A DNA stretch of 64,000 nt from Fulvia fulva (taxonomy: Eukaryota > Ascomycota > Dothideomycetes > Mycosphaerellales > Mycosphaerellaceae). Under the pieces are notes generated by a model. It was not told the origin of the DNA. It did not search any database and worked only from the letters and a program-made list of their open reading frames with translations. Shown here in pieces: positions 41,531-51,798 of this stretch (position 1 is its first letter; the number at the start of each line of letters is the position of its first letter). The translations under genes and the position numbers were made by a program. The DNA lies in assembly GCF_020509005.1 (NCBI RefSeq), contig NC_063023.1, positions 1,612,001 to 1,676,000 of the forward strand, in the 5' to 3' direction.

Positions 41531-42133
41531 ATGAAGTCATCAACCACGCTGGAGATGTCTCGAACGATACCTCCCACTCAGCAGACGGCAGGTCGCCCTT
41601 GCAGCTTCCTGCAAAGATTCCCGCCCGAGCTTCGCAATATCATCTATGCGCTTACTTTCTCCATCGAACAAGACAGCGAGGTCAATTTACTGGAGGCAGC
41701 GCCGCCGAGCGGAGCGTTAACACAGACTTGTGGTCAAATCTACTCAGAGGCCCGGGCCATGTATCGACATGCTTACCGAGAACACTGGCGAACGTCTCGA
41801 TTTACCTTGCAACTTACCGTGGACGACAGAGCTCGAATGTCCGCATCTCGATTCGGGAATTTGGACGAATGGCAGAGAGCATGCTATAATCAGGAGCGCG
41901 CCGTCCTGGACAGCATGGCCCATCTGGAGGAGCGGAATCTACGACCAATCCAGGATAGCATATTGATCCAGATAATGACACTCTCAACACTTGCCGACTT
42001 CGAATCGTGGCGTTCCAACTTGGACATGCGGACACCCAGCAAAAGACGAAAGCGGAATCTAGCAAGCATCACGTTCAAAAGGACAGCGCCAGTCAAGGCG
42101 CAGGTTGTGTCCTGGTCGCTGTTCAGACTTTAG
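41531..42133 (+). CDS. F-box-like fungal protein of unknown function, 200 aa
   Basis: Intronless ORF starting MKSSTTLEMSRTIPPTQQ. Residues about 27-45 read FLQRFPPELRNIIYALTF, the LPxELRNxIYxLxF motif of a very large fungal family of F-box-like proteins. The body has LTQTCGQIYSEARAMYRHAYRE, another standard part of these proteins (CRQIRxEAxxxF). The rest, about 100 residues, is charged. Such proteins usually act as substrate adaptors or have no known role. The C-terminus is basic (RTPSKRRKRNLASITFKR). Confidence 0.7.
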   Translation: MKSSTTLEMSRTIPPTQQTAGRPCSFLQRFPPELRNIIYALTFSIEQDSEVNLLEAAPPSGALTQTCGQIYSEARAMYRHAYREHWRTSRFTLQLTVDDRARMSASRFGNLDEWQRACYNQERAVLDSMAHLEERNLRPIQDSILIQIMTLSTLADFESWRSNLDMRTPSKRRKRNLASITFKRTAPVKAQVVSWSLFRL

Positions 42134-42303
42134 ATCAGCGACAGACTCGAAATTGGACATCTGAAGTCCCAGCATGATTTCAAATAAGTCATACTCGACT
42201 GTAAGCAACTATATGGAGTATGCGTCGCACCACAGTCGACACTAGCCTACGATTCCAAATTTCAGCATAAATCTGGCTCATCACAATCCTCAACGTCACA
42301 GCC

Positions 42304-43437
42304 TCACAACCTCGCCCTTCCCGCCTCCTTCCCAAATCCATCTCCCTCCAGCCCAGTTCCTTCCCAAAACACAACGCACCTAACTTCAAGACTCTCCCTA
42401 TTCAGTCCATTGTCCGTCGGCATCTGGATCGCACTATGCGGCGCCCTCCTCGCCCTCCCATTCATAGCAGAATCAAAGCACTTAATGAAGAAAAACTCAT
42501 CCAGCTGCATGTTGTTGACCCAGTACCATTTCTGCCGCGGATTGTAAGCGAGCTGCCAGATTTCTCCTCGGGCTTCTTCGGTATCTCTGTATGCGCCAGC
42601 TGGCGTGATGATGGGGATGGGACGGAGATCGGAGTCGGGGACTGTGGCTGCGTCGCAGACTGCTAGGGGGTCGCGAGTTACGGGTTTGATGGGGCGCCTG
42701 AGTACGGGAGAGGATATTAGCAATGCGAGTGGGTGGAAGAGCGTGCGGCAAGATCTCTCGCCACTTTCATGAACCTACCAGGCATTGATGATGGCCCAGC
42801 GGTATTCCTGGGCTTTCTCTCAGACTTCAGCAGCCAGCTTGCGGTCTGTCCAATTGTCGAGCATACGCTTGAGGAGAGAACAGGCGCCTCTATACGATAG
42901 GTCTTGCAAATCATTTAGCCATACCGTACAAAGTGCGGCACCAGAGAAGTCTGCCGAGCTTACGAACATGTGCAAAAGTCGCCGGCGCCTCCAGCTTCAC
43001 AATCTCATCATCTCGTTTCCCTTCGGTAGCTTTCAAATCATCCTCATGCGAGTACCGCCGTATAATATGCCCCATGGGATGAAACGTCGTCGCGCCATAC
43101 CTACCCTCCAGTGAGCACCTCTCCATCCTACGACGTCACCTCATTCCACATGCCTTTTCCGCAACAACATCTCAAACTCCGGATAGACCCTCTCCTTGAT
43201 CCTATCATCATCATCCCACTTCCTCTCACAGCTGGGACAATCTTTGACGTATTGAAAACCATTTACATCGAGGTTGAATTTGTTCTCCACCAGGCGGAGG
43301 TTATGGATCTTGGTGGGATGCGGGTCGTATTTCTTGCGCCTGGTGCGTGCGGCCATGACGGTATGCGGCATATCGGGCTCGCCTGGAGGAGGGGTATGAT
43401 AGTAGTTGATCTTGGTGGTGAGGTTGGTGGGCTCCAT
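42304..43437 (-). pseudogene. CmcJ/GA4-desaturase (AsaB-like) family gene with in-frame TGA
   Basis: Four exons: 43437-43150, 43105-42964, 42902-42779 and 42697-42304; introns of 44, 61 and 81 nt, phases 0, 1 and 2, all consistent. Exon 1 (MEPTNLTTKINYYHTPPPG) contains NKFNLDVNGFQYVKDCPSC and DDDRIKERVYPEFEMLLRK; exon 2 RYGATTFHPMGHIIRR and EAPATFAHV; exon 3 LSYRGACSLLKRMLDNWTD, EYRWAIINAW; exon 4 RPIKPVTRDPLAVCDAATV, RQKWYWVNNMQLDEFFFIKCFDS and LEVRCVVFW. These are the order and motifs of the CmcJ/AsaB family of non-haem oxygenase-like proteins often found near metabolite clusters. One TGA at 42822-42820 (between AAEV and EKAQEYRW) interrupts exon 3; a CGA (Arg) would restore the frame. Everything else is intact, so the break looks recent, or the strain carries a null allele. 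Confidence 0.75.
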
Positions 43438-44139
43438 GGCTGCGATATCTGGGTAGCCCAAAGATGTGAAGATGTTTGTGGATGGGGTTGGATGGAAGCG
43501 CTGTCTATGTTATATACACTTCAATGTCAGCGGTAGTTACTACGTGCGGTTGTTAGTTTGACCCGAGAACGCGAGACATCAAGACAGCGGTGCGGCGAGT
43601 AATACCAGGATTGCGGAACTCCACATCCTGTTGCTACGCCCTGGTAGCTGGAGCTGGGTGGGTTACCACATGCATATCCCAGTCAGGACAGGATCTAAGC
43701 TTTGGAAGCTCGTGGGCCGTGGCAGTCAGTCTCTTCGGAACTTGGCTTCCCGATTGCAGACAGTGCTACTCGGTCTCGTTGCGAGACCGCCAAATCTGAT
43801 CGAGGCCAGGCATTGTGCTGCATGGCTTGACATGACTGATAGAGACAGTGTTGATGTCTGCCGAGAGACTTGTCTGTTGTGTTGTGCTATGGCTCCGATC
43901 GTGCATAAGCAGTCAATTCATGTATCGGAGTCGCCGCGAGAGCGAATGTGTAGGCTGTGCGGGACTCCACTGTAGTATGCGGGCCCAGGCTTTCCGGTCG
44001 GAGTGAACATTCTCCATTGCAGAGTGACACGTCGTACTGTACTGAAGGGGATATGATATAGCACTGACTGCGATCGCTCTTTAAGAAGCGGTGTGACTGC
44101 GCTCTCCATATCGCTATCGACATGGGCTTATCGCTCGTA
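43438..44139. other. Intergenic 0.7 kb
   Basis: No supported gene; promoter of the CmcJ-like gene and 3' flank of the E2 gene. Confidence 0.4.
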
Positions 44140-46682
44140 CTAAATGTACTGACCGCGCGGGATCCCCTTGCTGAGCTTCGACACAGCATCTTTGAGACAT
44201 TGCTGCAGCAAGATGGTGGGTCCACCCGTCTCCGATGTCCACTTGCTTATTGTTGCGCGGATGTCCTTCTCGTTGGTATGGAAGTGCTGCTCGATGATCG
44301 CACTCCAGATATCATGTCGATCTTCGAGCCTGCGAGTAGTGTTAGCTAGAACGATCTCTCCGAAGTTGTATCAGGGCTTCAGTAGCTGCTCGATGTGATG
44401 AGGGATGATGCGCGTCGCGCAGTGCACTCACCAACTTATCATTGCATGCTGTATGGTCTTCGGCTGGAGGAACTTGTTGTAGCCAACACTCTGCGCGTTT
44501 CTGGCATCACTGTTGCCTCGGCCAGGTTCGTTGAACCAAGGAAAGTCGCAGAATATCACTGCGAAACTGATCAGCGTGGTATCACGAGGTGCCAAGCACT
44601 GACATAGGCCCGGTCGTCCAGGATGTAACAAGCGCGGCGTGGCGCGATTTTCACTTACTGGCTTGTATGCTGACAAGTACTTGCAATAGCGTGCTCTGCT
44701 TCGCATCCCACTTTTCGCCTTCCCAGGTACCTAGTAGCGAGAGGCAGACCTTGCCACAATTGTACAAATTTGGATTGAAGCGGACCGAACCATTTCCCGT
44801 GGTCCGGAGCTGCATCTGAGGCGGCTTGGTGGGAAAGTCGTTGTCACAGAGTAGATCGAATTCGAAGAGACCATTCTCGTATGGTGTGTCTTGAGGTCCG
44901 ATGATGATGACCTTCATGACATCCGGGCGCGAGGAGCCATAGCGGACGAAGATACCATCCGGAAGGCTCGTTTGCAGTCGGCTGATCTCCTGCATGATAC
45001 GCTTCATGCGCCCTGGCAGGACATGACTGCTCGCTTGTGGCTTTGATGCCAAGATATGATTCTTTAGGATGTACTCATCAGGAACCTACAGAGACTTCAC
45101 GTTAGTGGTGGCCGAGAAAACACTCGCTCTTGGGTCGCGAGAGTCCGCCACTGTCTGACCCACTCACCTCTGATACCGCATACTCCTTACGCCATGCATT
45201 CTTGGCTGGCGTCGGAGCTTTCTTCGCGGAGCTTCCATTGGCTTGCAAGAAGTCACGAAGATCGATGAATGCTTGGTACAGCTGGCTCTCTGTCGGGTCA
45301 GTGCTATGGCTCAACATCATACTACACTGCACTGCGAACTCTTGCAAGCACTGCGATAGCGGCTGCACGGTGTCTACTTCCTTTCCGCCAGTAAGAGATG
45401 CTTTGCCCAGCGAGATTTTGAGTAGACTAGCACCCGAGCTTCGTACGACTCGCTCGCCGAACACTAATGCGCTTGTCAATGGGTGCATCGCTAGGGTCTG
45501 CAGCAAACGTGCCAGAGCGTCGTAAAGCTTCTTCTGTGTCGTGACTTCTTCCAGATCATTGTTGCGAAGAAGGCCCGCAGCTCGCTCGAGAAGCGAGCTG
45601 CATAGGAAAAGTGCTTGCAGTTGCCTCGCGTCGAGCTCAAACTCATCTTCGCGGTCGAAGGTCGGTAGCAGAGCGCGGAGTGCATTCGTCATCTTAGCAG
45701 TCATAACATCATCGTCATCTGACGGCTGTGTCATCTTCTTTCCACTGGCTGGCTGTCTTGCATAGCCATAGCCGCCGCTGTATCCAACGCCATTACCCGC
45801 GGCGCGCTTCGCAGTTTTCGTGCTTCGCCGCTTGTCAGGCTTGTTCTGCTTCGAGTTGGCGTCAAAGTCGCAAAGCAGGGCCCAGATCATATAGAGTCGC
45901 GCGCGTTTGTCGTTGTGTGGGTTGCGACAGTTTTGGCAGGGTATCGCTATTAACCGGCCCTCGCTGTCTTGAATGTACTTCGAGAATTCCAGTACGTGGC
46001 TCTCGCTTTTAACGACGTACTTCTTGCAATTGTGGCACTTCACACCGGTAATTGCTTCTGCGATACTGCGAACGGTTGCTTGTACGACTGCGGGCTGAGG
46101 TGTAAGCTCAGAGTCCGGAGGTGAGATGGCGTTGCGTGTCGATGGCCTCTCTGTATGATCTTGCTGTTCTGTGCCACTGGTTGCTGTACCATCATACTGA
46201 GCCTGTAGAGAGCGCGCGTATGCTTCATCGCCATGAATGGAATCGACCCGCTTTGGTGATCCACGGCATCCCGATATTGCAGGTCGGCCATCGTATTCTG
46301 CTTGTAGTTGACGCGCCAGCGCTTCGTCGTCGTTGTCCGCCGTCCGTGGTGCTGGGAAGCGACTCTCAGGCTCGGGATCGTCGTCGTCGCTCGAAGCATC
46401 GGTCGGGCTCGACTTGCTGAACAGTCGGTCAATCGCCTGTTGGATGTCACCACCAGCTGTCTTTAGAGCCTTTTTGGCCTTTTTGATATCAAACCCCATG
46501 TTGGTCAAAATGCCAAGGTTGTGGTCGTGGTTCAAGATTTTCGAATGAGCTGTACTCGGGAGCTGGTCAGTCGTATCAGAGCTCATTTTTGTGGCACTAT
46601 TGTTTGATGTATCCTCAATATCAGCGAAGTTGCCAGGCTCGAAGAGGCGCCTTCGTTTGCGCCTTAGCTCTTCGCGGTCCAT
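44140..46682 (-). CDS. UBA- and UBC-domain ubiquitin-conjugating enzyme (large E2)
   Basis: Four exons: 46682-45168, 45085-44659, 44558-44432 and 44329-44140; introns of 82, 100 and 102 nt, all GT-AG with matching phases; 752 residues. N-terminal UBA domain around GILTNMGFDIKKAKKALKTAGGDIQQAIDRLF (about 56-90); two UIM-like helices, DDEALARQLQAEYD and GDEAYARSLQAQYD; a four-Cys site CHNCKKYVV ... PCQNCRNPH; a long helical region; then a UBC fold (DGIFVRYGSSRPDVMKVIIIGP, FPTKPPQMQL, catalytic Cys in NCGKVCLSLLGTW, QVLVSIQ, FNEPG). The UBC part is of the BIRC6/UBE2O type. It likely binds ubiquitin through UBA/UIM and transfers it to substrates in cytosol. All catalytic parts are present. Confidence 0.9.
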
Positions 46683-47490
46683 ACTGCTTTGCCGTTACCT
46701 CAGTCGTGCATGTGGAGGTGGAAAGGGTAGTGGGCGGCGCGCTCAGCCTCGCTTGCAATCTTGCGAACCTTTTTGCCTTGTTCAACGCCGTTCTACTGTA
46801 TGATGGTTGATGCCACGAAAGTGCATCGAGGTGGTGTTCCTCGTGGTAAGTCACTGTTGGAGCGCTGATGATTCGCATGCTTCATGTCTGCACAAGGAGA
46901 GCGCATGGGAATTGTCGCAATCACTTACGAAGTGAAGTGTCTAAGGCAACAACTGATCCCTGCAGGTTGAGTGAGGCCCGAGCGTCCAGAATCTGCAGTC
47001 GCTCTGACAGTCATGAACATTTCTTCTCTAATACACCGACGGGCCACTGCTGCGATGCACGACGCTTCACGGCTGCCATGTATACCGTGGCATATATGAG
47101 CCCTTCAGACAAGCTGCTGAGTGCCATCACCGCGGACGAGCAAGGCAGCTCTCCTGCTGTCTTGCAGCTGGGGCGCAGCATCTCAATGGGCTATGGGGCT
47201 TGACATCTGCAAGGCTGCATCGGTCGACCGCAGCATGCTTGGTGAGTGGACTGTAGGGCGAATGAGGCCTGATAACAGTGTGAAAGAAGAAGGACAAGAT
47301 CATGCCTTCACGCCTTGCTGACAGCGCCATTTCCTTCCGAGTCGTTCGGCAAGGGGTTCCGAAGAAGCCTCGGTACAGCTTCAAACGCTGACCAGGGTAC
47401 TGACACGCAGTTGAGACGCATAACTACTGCAGTGACCAGTTTCTTCGTACATATGTCTTACAATTTGGGAGAAGAAAACAGACCGATGAG
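46683..47490. other. Intergenic 0.8 kb, divergent promoters
   Basis: Between the divergent E2 and thioesterase genes. A 111-codon plus frame at 46868-47203 lacks motifs and is not called. Confidence 0.4.
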
Positions 47491-48659
47491 ATGAGCGGAC
47501 CTGGCGGACGGCCCTTACAGTACAAGAAGGATCTTGAGAACTACCCCGGCAATACATACCGATCGTTTGCCGATCTCATCAAACTCGAGAAGATCGATGA
47601 ACGAACATATCGATCGATAGCACCTCCCTTCGCACCTGGAGGACCTGTTGGTGTGGGGAGATCATATGGAGCACATGTCTATTGTCAGGCAGCATGGGCT
47701 GCTGGTCAGACTGTAGACAAGGGGTTTCTCTTACATGTAAGTCAACTCAACAGGGGTGGTCTGACGACACCCGAACAGATAGCAATTGACAAATCGCGAT
47801 AGCGAAACTAACATCTCACCAGAACGTTTCCGGTAACTTCATCCTCGCCGGCCAACTATCCCTCCCCTTCGTCTACAAAGTCCACACAATCCGCAACGGC
47901 CGATCCTACGCCACCCGCATCGTCAACGTAACCCAGTCCGAAAACGCAGGCATCTGCTTCACCTGCATATGTTCCTTCAAGACCCCAGAACCACGACAGA
48001 TTGAGACACAGGAGTCTCTTGACCTCTATGAACACTACTCTTCCGTCCTCAACGGCCAGCCACCTTCCGTCCACCCAGAGTGCCCGGGGACGGACTTGCC
48101 ATTCTACTGGGAGCGCCGTGCTCGAACGGGAATCAACGATGCTTTCCCCGGGCTGGAATGTCGTAAAGTCGATATGACGGCTTACAATAAGGACAAACAT
48201 CCTCTTGATCGAAGGCAACTCATCTTCTACCGCACGATCGGCGACATGCCCAACGATCCTAACTTCCACCTCTGCGCACATCTCTACGCCTCGGATCGCA
48301 ACTCCCTCTACATCGTCTCGAACCATTTAGACCTAGGGGATAACTTCACACAAATGTCCTCCCTCGTCCACACCGTTGTATTCCACTCTCCGAGCGAGGA
48401 CCTGATGTTCGGGCCTCCGTCGACCACCTCGTCACCCATGGACGAGTCCTCGGGGAAATGGTTCTGCATGGAAGCATGGGGAAGTCGTGTGGGTAGTGGA
48501 AGGACACTGTACCAGTGTAGAATTTGGGACTCGCAAGGACGGCATAGTTTGACGGCCATGCAGGATGGGCTGTTGCGTTTCGTGACTGGGAATGAAGTTA
48601 CGGAGGAGAATGGGACTTTGCTTGAGGAAGTGAAGGGGAGGTGGAAGGAGAAGCTGTGA
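47491..48659 (+). CDS. Acyl-CoA thioesterase II (TesB/Tes1-like)
   Basis: Two exons, 47491-47736 and 47823-48659; intron of 86 nt with GTAAGT donor, CTAAC branch site and CACCAG acceptor, phase 0; 360 residues. Double hotdog fold: first hotdog with SYGAHVYCQAAWAAGQTV and, across the splice, FVYKVHTIRNGRSYATRIV, the GRSYATR signature; second with YIVSNHLDLGDNFTQMSSLVHTVVFH. This matches peroxisomal/mitochondrial acyl-CoA thioesterases that release fatty acids from CoA during beta-oxidation. The C-terminal tripeptide is EKL, which only weakly resembles the SKL peroxisome signal, so location is uncertain. The N-terminus ENYPGNTYRSFADLIKLEKI is the usual start. Confidence 0.9.
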
Positions 48660-49184
48660 CAGACTGCATAAAATTTTGACTCACATAATCTACTGATCTA
48701 AACGCACGCAACAGACTGCTTGCGTGGAATCCCAGCTTTCGTGGCCACATATTCGCTGGCCCTTTCTCCAGCTATCCACATTTTGGGACGCCCGAATGTA
48801 AGTGCTGCAAAATCGGGAAGAAAATGCAGTAATTCTGTGACAAGTCGAGTTTCTTCCTCCCAAAATATCAACGTACGAAGCTAGGGTATACAGCTGGTTG
48901 GCATACATACACAATCCCATGCCCACTCGCGTCGAGCCATGCATGCTACCAAAGAACAAACGCCTCCAAACGCCGTGCTTGCACACTCGTACAGGATGTC
49001 GTAGAGCACAAAAAGTTCGAGCCAAATCGAATCCGCCACAAGAGCCGTTCCTTAAGCTCGGCGTGCCCCCTCTCCTGATGGTCGTCATCTCACGACGCCA
49101 TCAGATCGCGCCCCTTCAAGACTGTGCATGGGCGCGTGGCGTATCGGTTCCTCCGAAAGTGATTCATTGCACGAAGCGGCCCTT
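48660..49184. other. Convergent intergenic region
   Basis: No gene seen between the 3' ends of the thioesterase and dynein light chain genes. Confidence 0.4.
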
Positions 49185-49856
49185 TCACACCGCAACCCAC
49201 ATCACACTGACCACAATATCCATCCCCTTGCCCTCTCCACCCTCATACTTGTAGCTCCACATGCCATCCTTCTCATTGTTCCAGAACGCACCGCTCGCAC
49301 TATGCATCCCTCGCCTTCCCACCTTCTTCCCGGCCTCTGCACCGCTCTCGCCTCCCCCTCGTGGGTCGCTGAGGTGCTGGATGATGGTCGTGTTCACGAT
49401 GAACTTGTACTTTGGCGGTGTGTCTTTGTCTGTCGAGGACTCGGAGATGACGGCTTTGAGGATCGAGTTGATGATTGTGTTGTTCCAGGACTGGGTCTGG
49501 GCGTGTTCGTAGACTGTGGTGGTGCTGATGGCGGAGTCGCAGGCGTCGGAGCAGATTTGGCGGAGGCGGGGGGTTGGGATGGGCTGGTGAGTGTAAGCGT
49601 GGGATCATCGAGTTGCGGGTGGTATGTTCGAATGTTCAATTCGTGGGAGGGTGTCGCTAGAGGGCACAAGGAATCGAGCAGTGGCATAGGTTATAGTGCA
49701 GTGTACGAGACATGCGCTGTACGGGGCGCTTCAATCCGCTAGGACACTGGCACGCGCTTCTCGAGTATCACCGACACCCTGCTATGTGTTGCACGGGAGG
49801 TGATGCAGTAAGGGCATAGTCATGGAAAGCTGCAGCCTTACCGAGTTGCTGGCCAT
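49185..49856 (-). CDS. Tctex-1 family dynein light chain
   Basis: Two exons: a 15-nt first exon 49856-49842 (MASNS) and 49583-49185, joined across a 258-nt intron (GTAAGG donor, CTCACCAG acceptor, phase 0); 137 residues. The body has PIPTPRLRQICSDACDSAIS, VYEHAQTQSWNNTIINSILK, PPKYKFIVNTTIIQHLSD, GRRGMHSASGAFWNNEKDGM and a final strand DIVVSVMWVAV, the full Tctex-1/DYNLT fold. It binds the dynein intermediate chain and helps cargo attachment in microtubule transport. A Gly/Glu-rich insert (PRGGGESGAEAGKKV) sits in the loop before GRRGMHS. The short first exon is my inference from splice signals. Confidence 0.88.
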
Positions 49857-50333
49857 TTCTTCTGGGGATTTGTTGTGGTAGGGGTTCGGTGTTATTTCTC
49901 GGCGGTGATGTCGTTCAATCGTCCTGTGTTTGTGGAGTATAGAATGGAGAGATGGCTAGAACGATGAACAACAGACGATGGTGGTGCTGTCTTATCCGGC
50001 GCACAATTTGGTCGTGTTCGTAATAAGGCAATGTAACAGCAGCTGTTTCGGGCAAGGAAGTTCGCTGCAGCAGCGTCCGGCGCGCTTCACTTTCACAAGC
50101 CGTGCAAGCTCTCGCCTGATGTCTGCAGACTTGCCGTCTCGGCGCATCTGATCTGCTTGCGGGGGCGTTGGTCTAAGCTTTTATGCCGGCTCAAGCATCC
50201 ATGTTGATCCGTCCCACATGTTAGGTAGGAGCTGTTGATTGGGTAACATGACATCTGCCAGAACCAGACCTCTTTTCTGGTTCACCACCTCACAACATTC
50301 ACTCACAAACAACAAATCTCCTGGATTGCAGCC
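49857..50333. other. Intergenic, divergent promoters
   Basis: No gene recognised; between the divergent dynein light chain and Vtc1 genes. The 60 nt before 50334 are C/A-rich, a typical leader. Confidence 0.4.
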
Positions 50334-50962
50334 ATGTCGTCGCAACCACTACTACAGACCGCGCCAGGTATGTCCGACGGCAAGCAACATCAGTGGTTTA
50401 GAGCCTGGTGGAGCATTGGAGAGATACGCATTGCACGATGCGCTCGCTTCACTAATGGCACTACGATCTAAGCCACTGCTCGAAGTCCTGAGGTACCCTC
50501 CACGGCACCACTAACAACGGACTTTCCAGGCAAACGTATCGCCCTCCCCACCCGCGTCGAGCCCAAAGTCTTCTTCGCCAACGAACGCACCTTCCTCTCA
50601 TGGCTCAACTTCACCGTAATCCTCGGCGGCCTGGCCATGGGCCTGCTTAACTTTGGCGATCGCGTAGGCCAGATCAGCGCAGTTCTCTTCACACTGGTAG
50701 CGGTAGCGGCCATGATATATGCGCTGGTGACGTTCCATTGGAGGGCTAAGAGGTGTGTCCATGATACACTTGGAGGGACAAGGCTGGGGCATGGGAGCAG
50801 GAAGAGAATACCACGGAACACAAGCTAATGATGGGGTTTCACAGCATTCGAATGAGAGGACAAGGAGGCTTCGACGATAGGTTCGGACCTACGGTTCTGG
50901 CGATCGCGCTTCTGGCTGCGGTTGTGGTCAACTTTGTGCTGAGGTTCACGGGAACGGCCTAA
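50334..50962 (+). CDS. VTC1: Vacuolar transporter chaperone complex subunit 1
   Basis: Three exons: 50334-50367, 50530-50752 and 50845-50962; introns of 162 and 92 nt (GTATGT and GTGTGT donors, CCAG and CACAG acceptors), phases 1 and 2; 124 residues. The N-terminus [20 protein letters not shown] leads to [20 protein letters not shown], the hallmark of Vtc1/DUF202 proteins, then three membrane segments: [32 protein letters not shown] and [19 protein letters not shown]. Vtc1 is the small membrane core of the polyphosphate polymerase at the vacuole, forming the channel for the chain. Conserved Arg in RTFLSW and [14 protein letters not shown] are present, so it should function. Confidence 0.94.
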
Positions 50963-51798
50963 GAGCTGCATTGAATCAGGGAGAGTAGCAGACAGCGAAG
51001 ACAATGTATGAGTCGGACAAAGTCATATTCAGAGGCAGGATGCCTACAGAGCGCAAAGGGCAGCCGTAGCGCGGAAAAGCACGCCAGAGGAGGGCCGATA
51101 TGCACATTTGGTGAGATGCGAAGCTTTCAGATCACATCAGAGCGGCCGCACGAAGAGGAAGGCGAACAACTTGTACAATTATGAAGAACTTTTGAAACGA
51201 CAGTACGGTACATGCAACGACATATACGTTCGGAGTCAAAGGAAAGAAAGCGTTTCACCAAAATTCCTCTCCATTCTGTCCTAAGATACTATACTGCTAT
51301 CTCTTCACCTTCTTTCTCACTCACCAATTTTCGACCTCCACCTATCTTTCGCAAAGATTTGCACGTCCAATAAAGATTGTTGACTGAGTTTGTGTGGCAC
51401 TTTCAGTACCAGATACCCCCAATAAGGCCACGGCTTCCTCACCTATCGCCATCCCTGAAGCCTCTCTAGTCCAGTCACGAAGATCTGGCCTGAGCTGGCC
51501 GGAAGTCTCAGGTTTGGCCTTTGTGCTCGTCTGACTGTGATCGAGGGCTGTCGCTCATGGATGTGACGAGGACTTGAGCTGCCGCAACTGGCCTTCTTTT
51601 GCTCCTCTGCAGGTACCCTGATAAAGCTTGGTACCCAATCAGACAGCGTCAACGACGTCGACTACGTGTCGGCCGTGGTCTTAGTAACGATTACGTCGTG
51701 TCTCGAAATCATCGCGCTGCGCTGATTTCAACTGGAGACTGGACGCCTGAGCTCCGGACTCTGCCGTGTATAGTCCAATAGTGGTTGCTTGCGACCCT
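50963..51798. other. Convergent intergenic region
   Basis: No gene seen; 3' flanks of Vtc1 and the ataxin-2 homolog. Moderately pyrimidine-rich near 51290-51350. Confidence 0.4.

Noticed and set aside
47491..48659. Peroxisomal targeting of the thioesterase by its C-terminus
   Set aside because: The end is EKL, outside the usual SKL-type consensus; not enough to claim.
49300..49687. Pro/Ser-rich and Arg/His-rich minus-strand ORFs
   Set aside because: They are out-of-frame shadows of the Tctex-1 exon.
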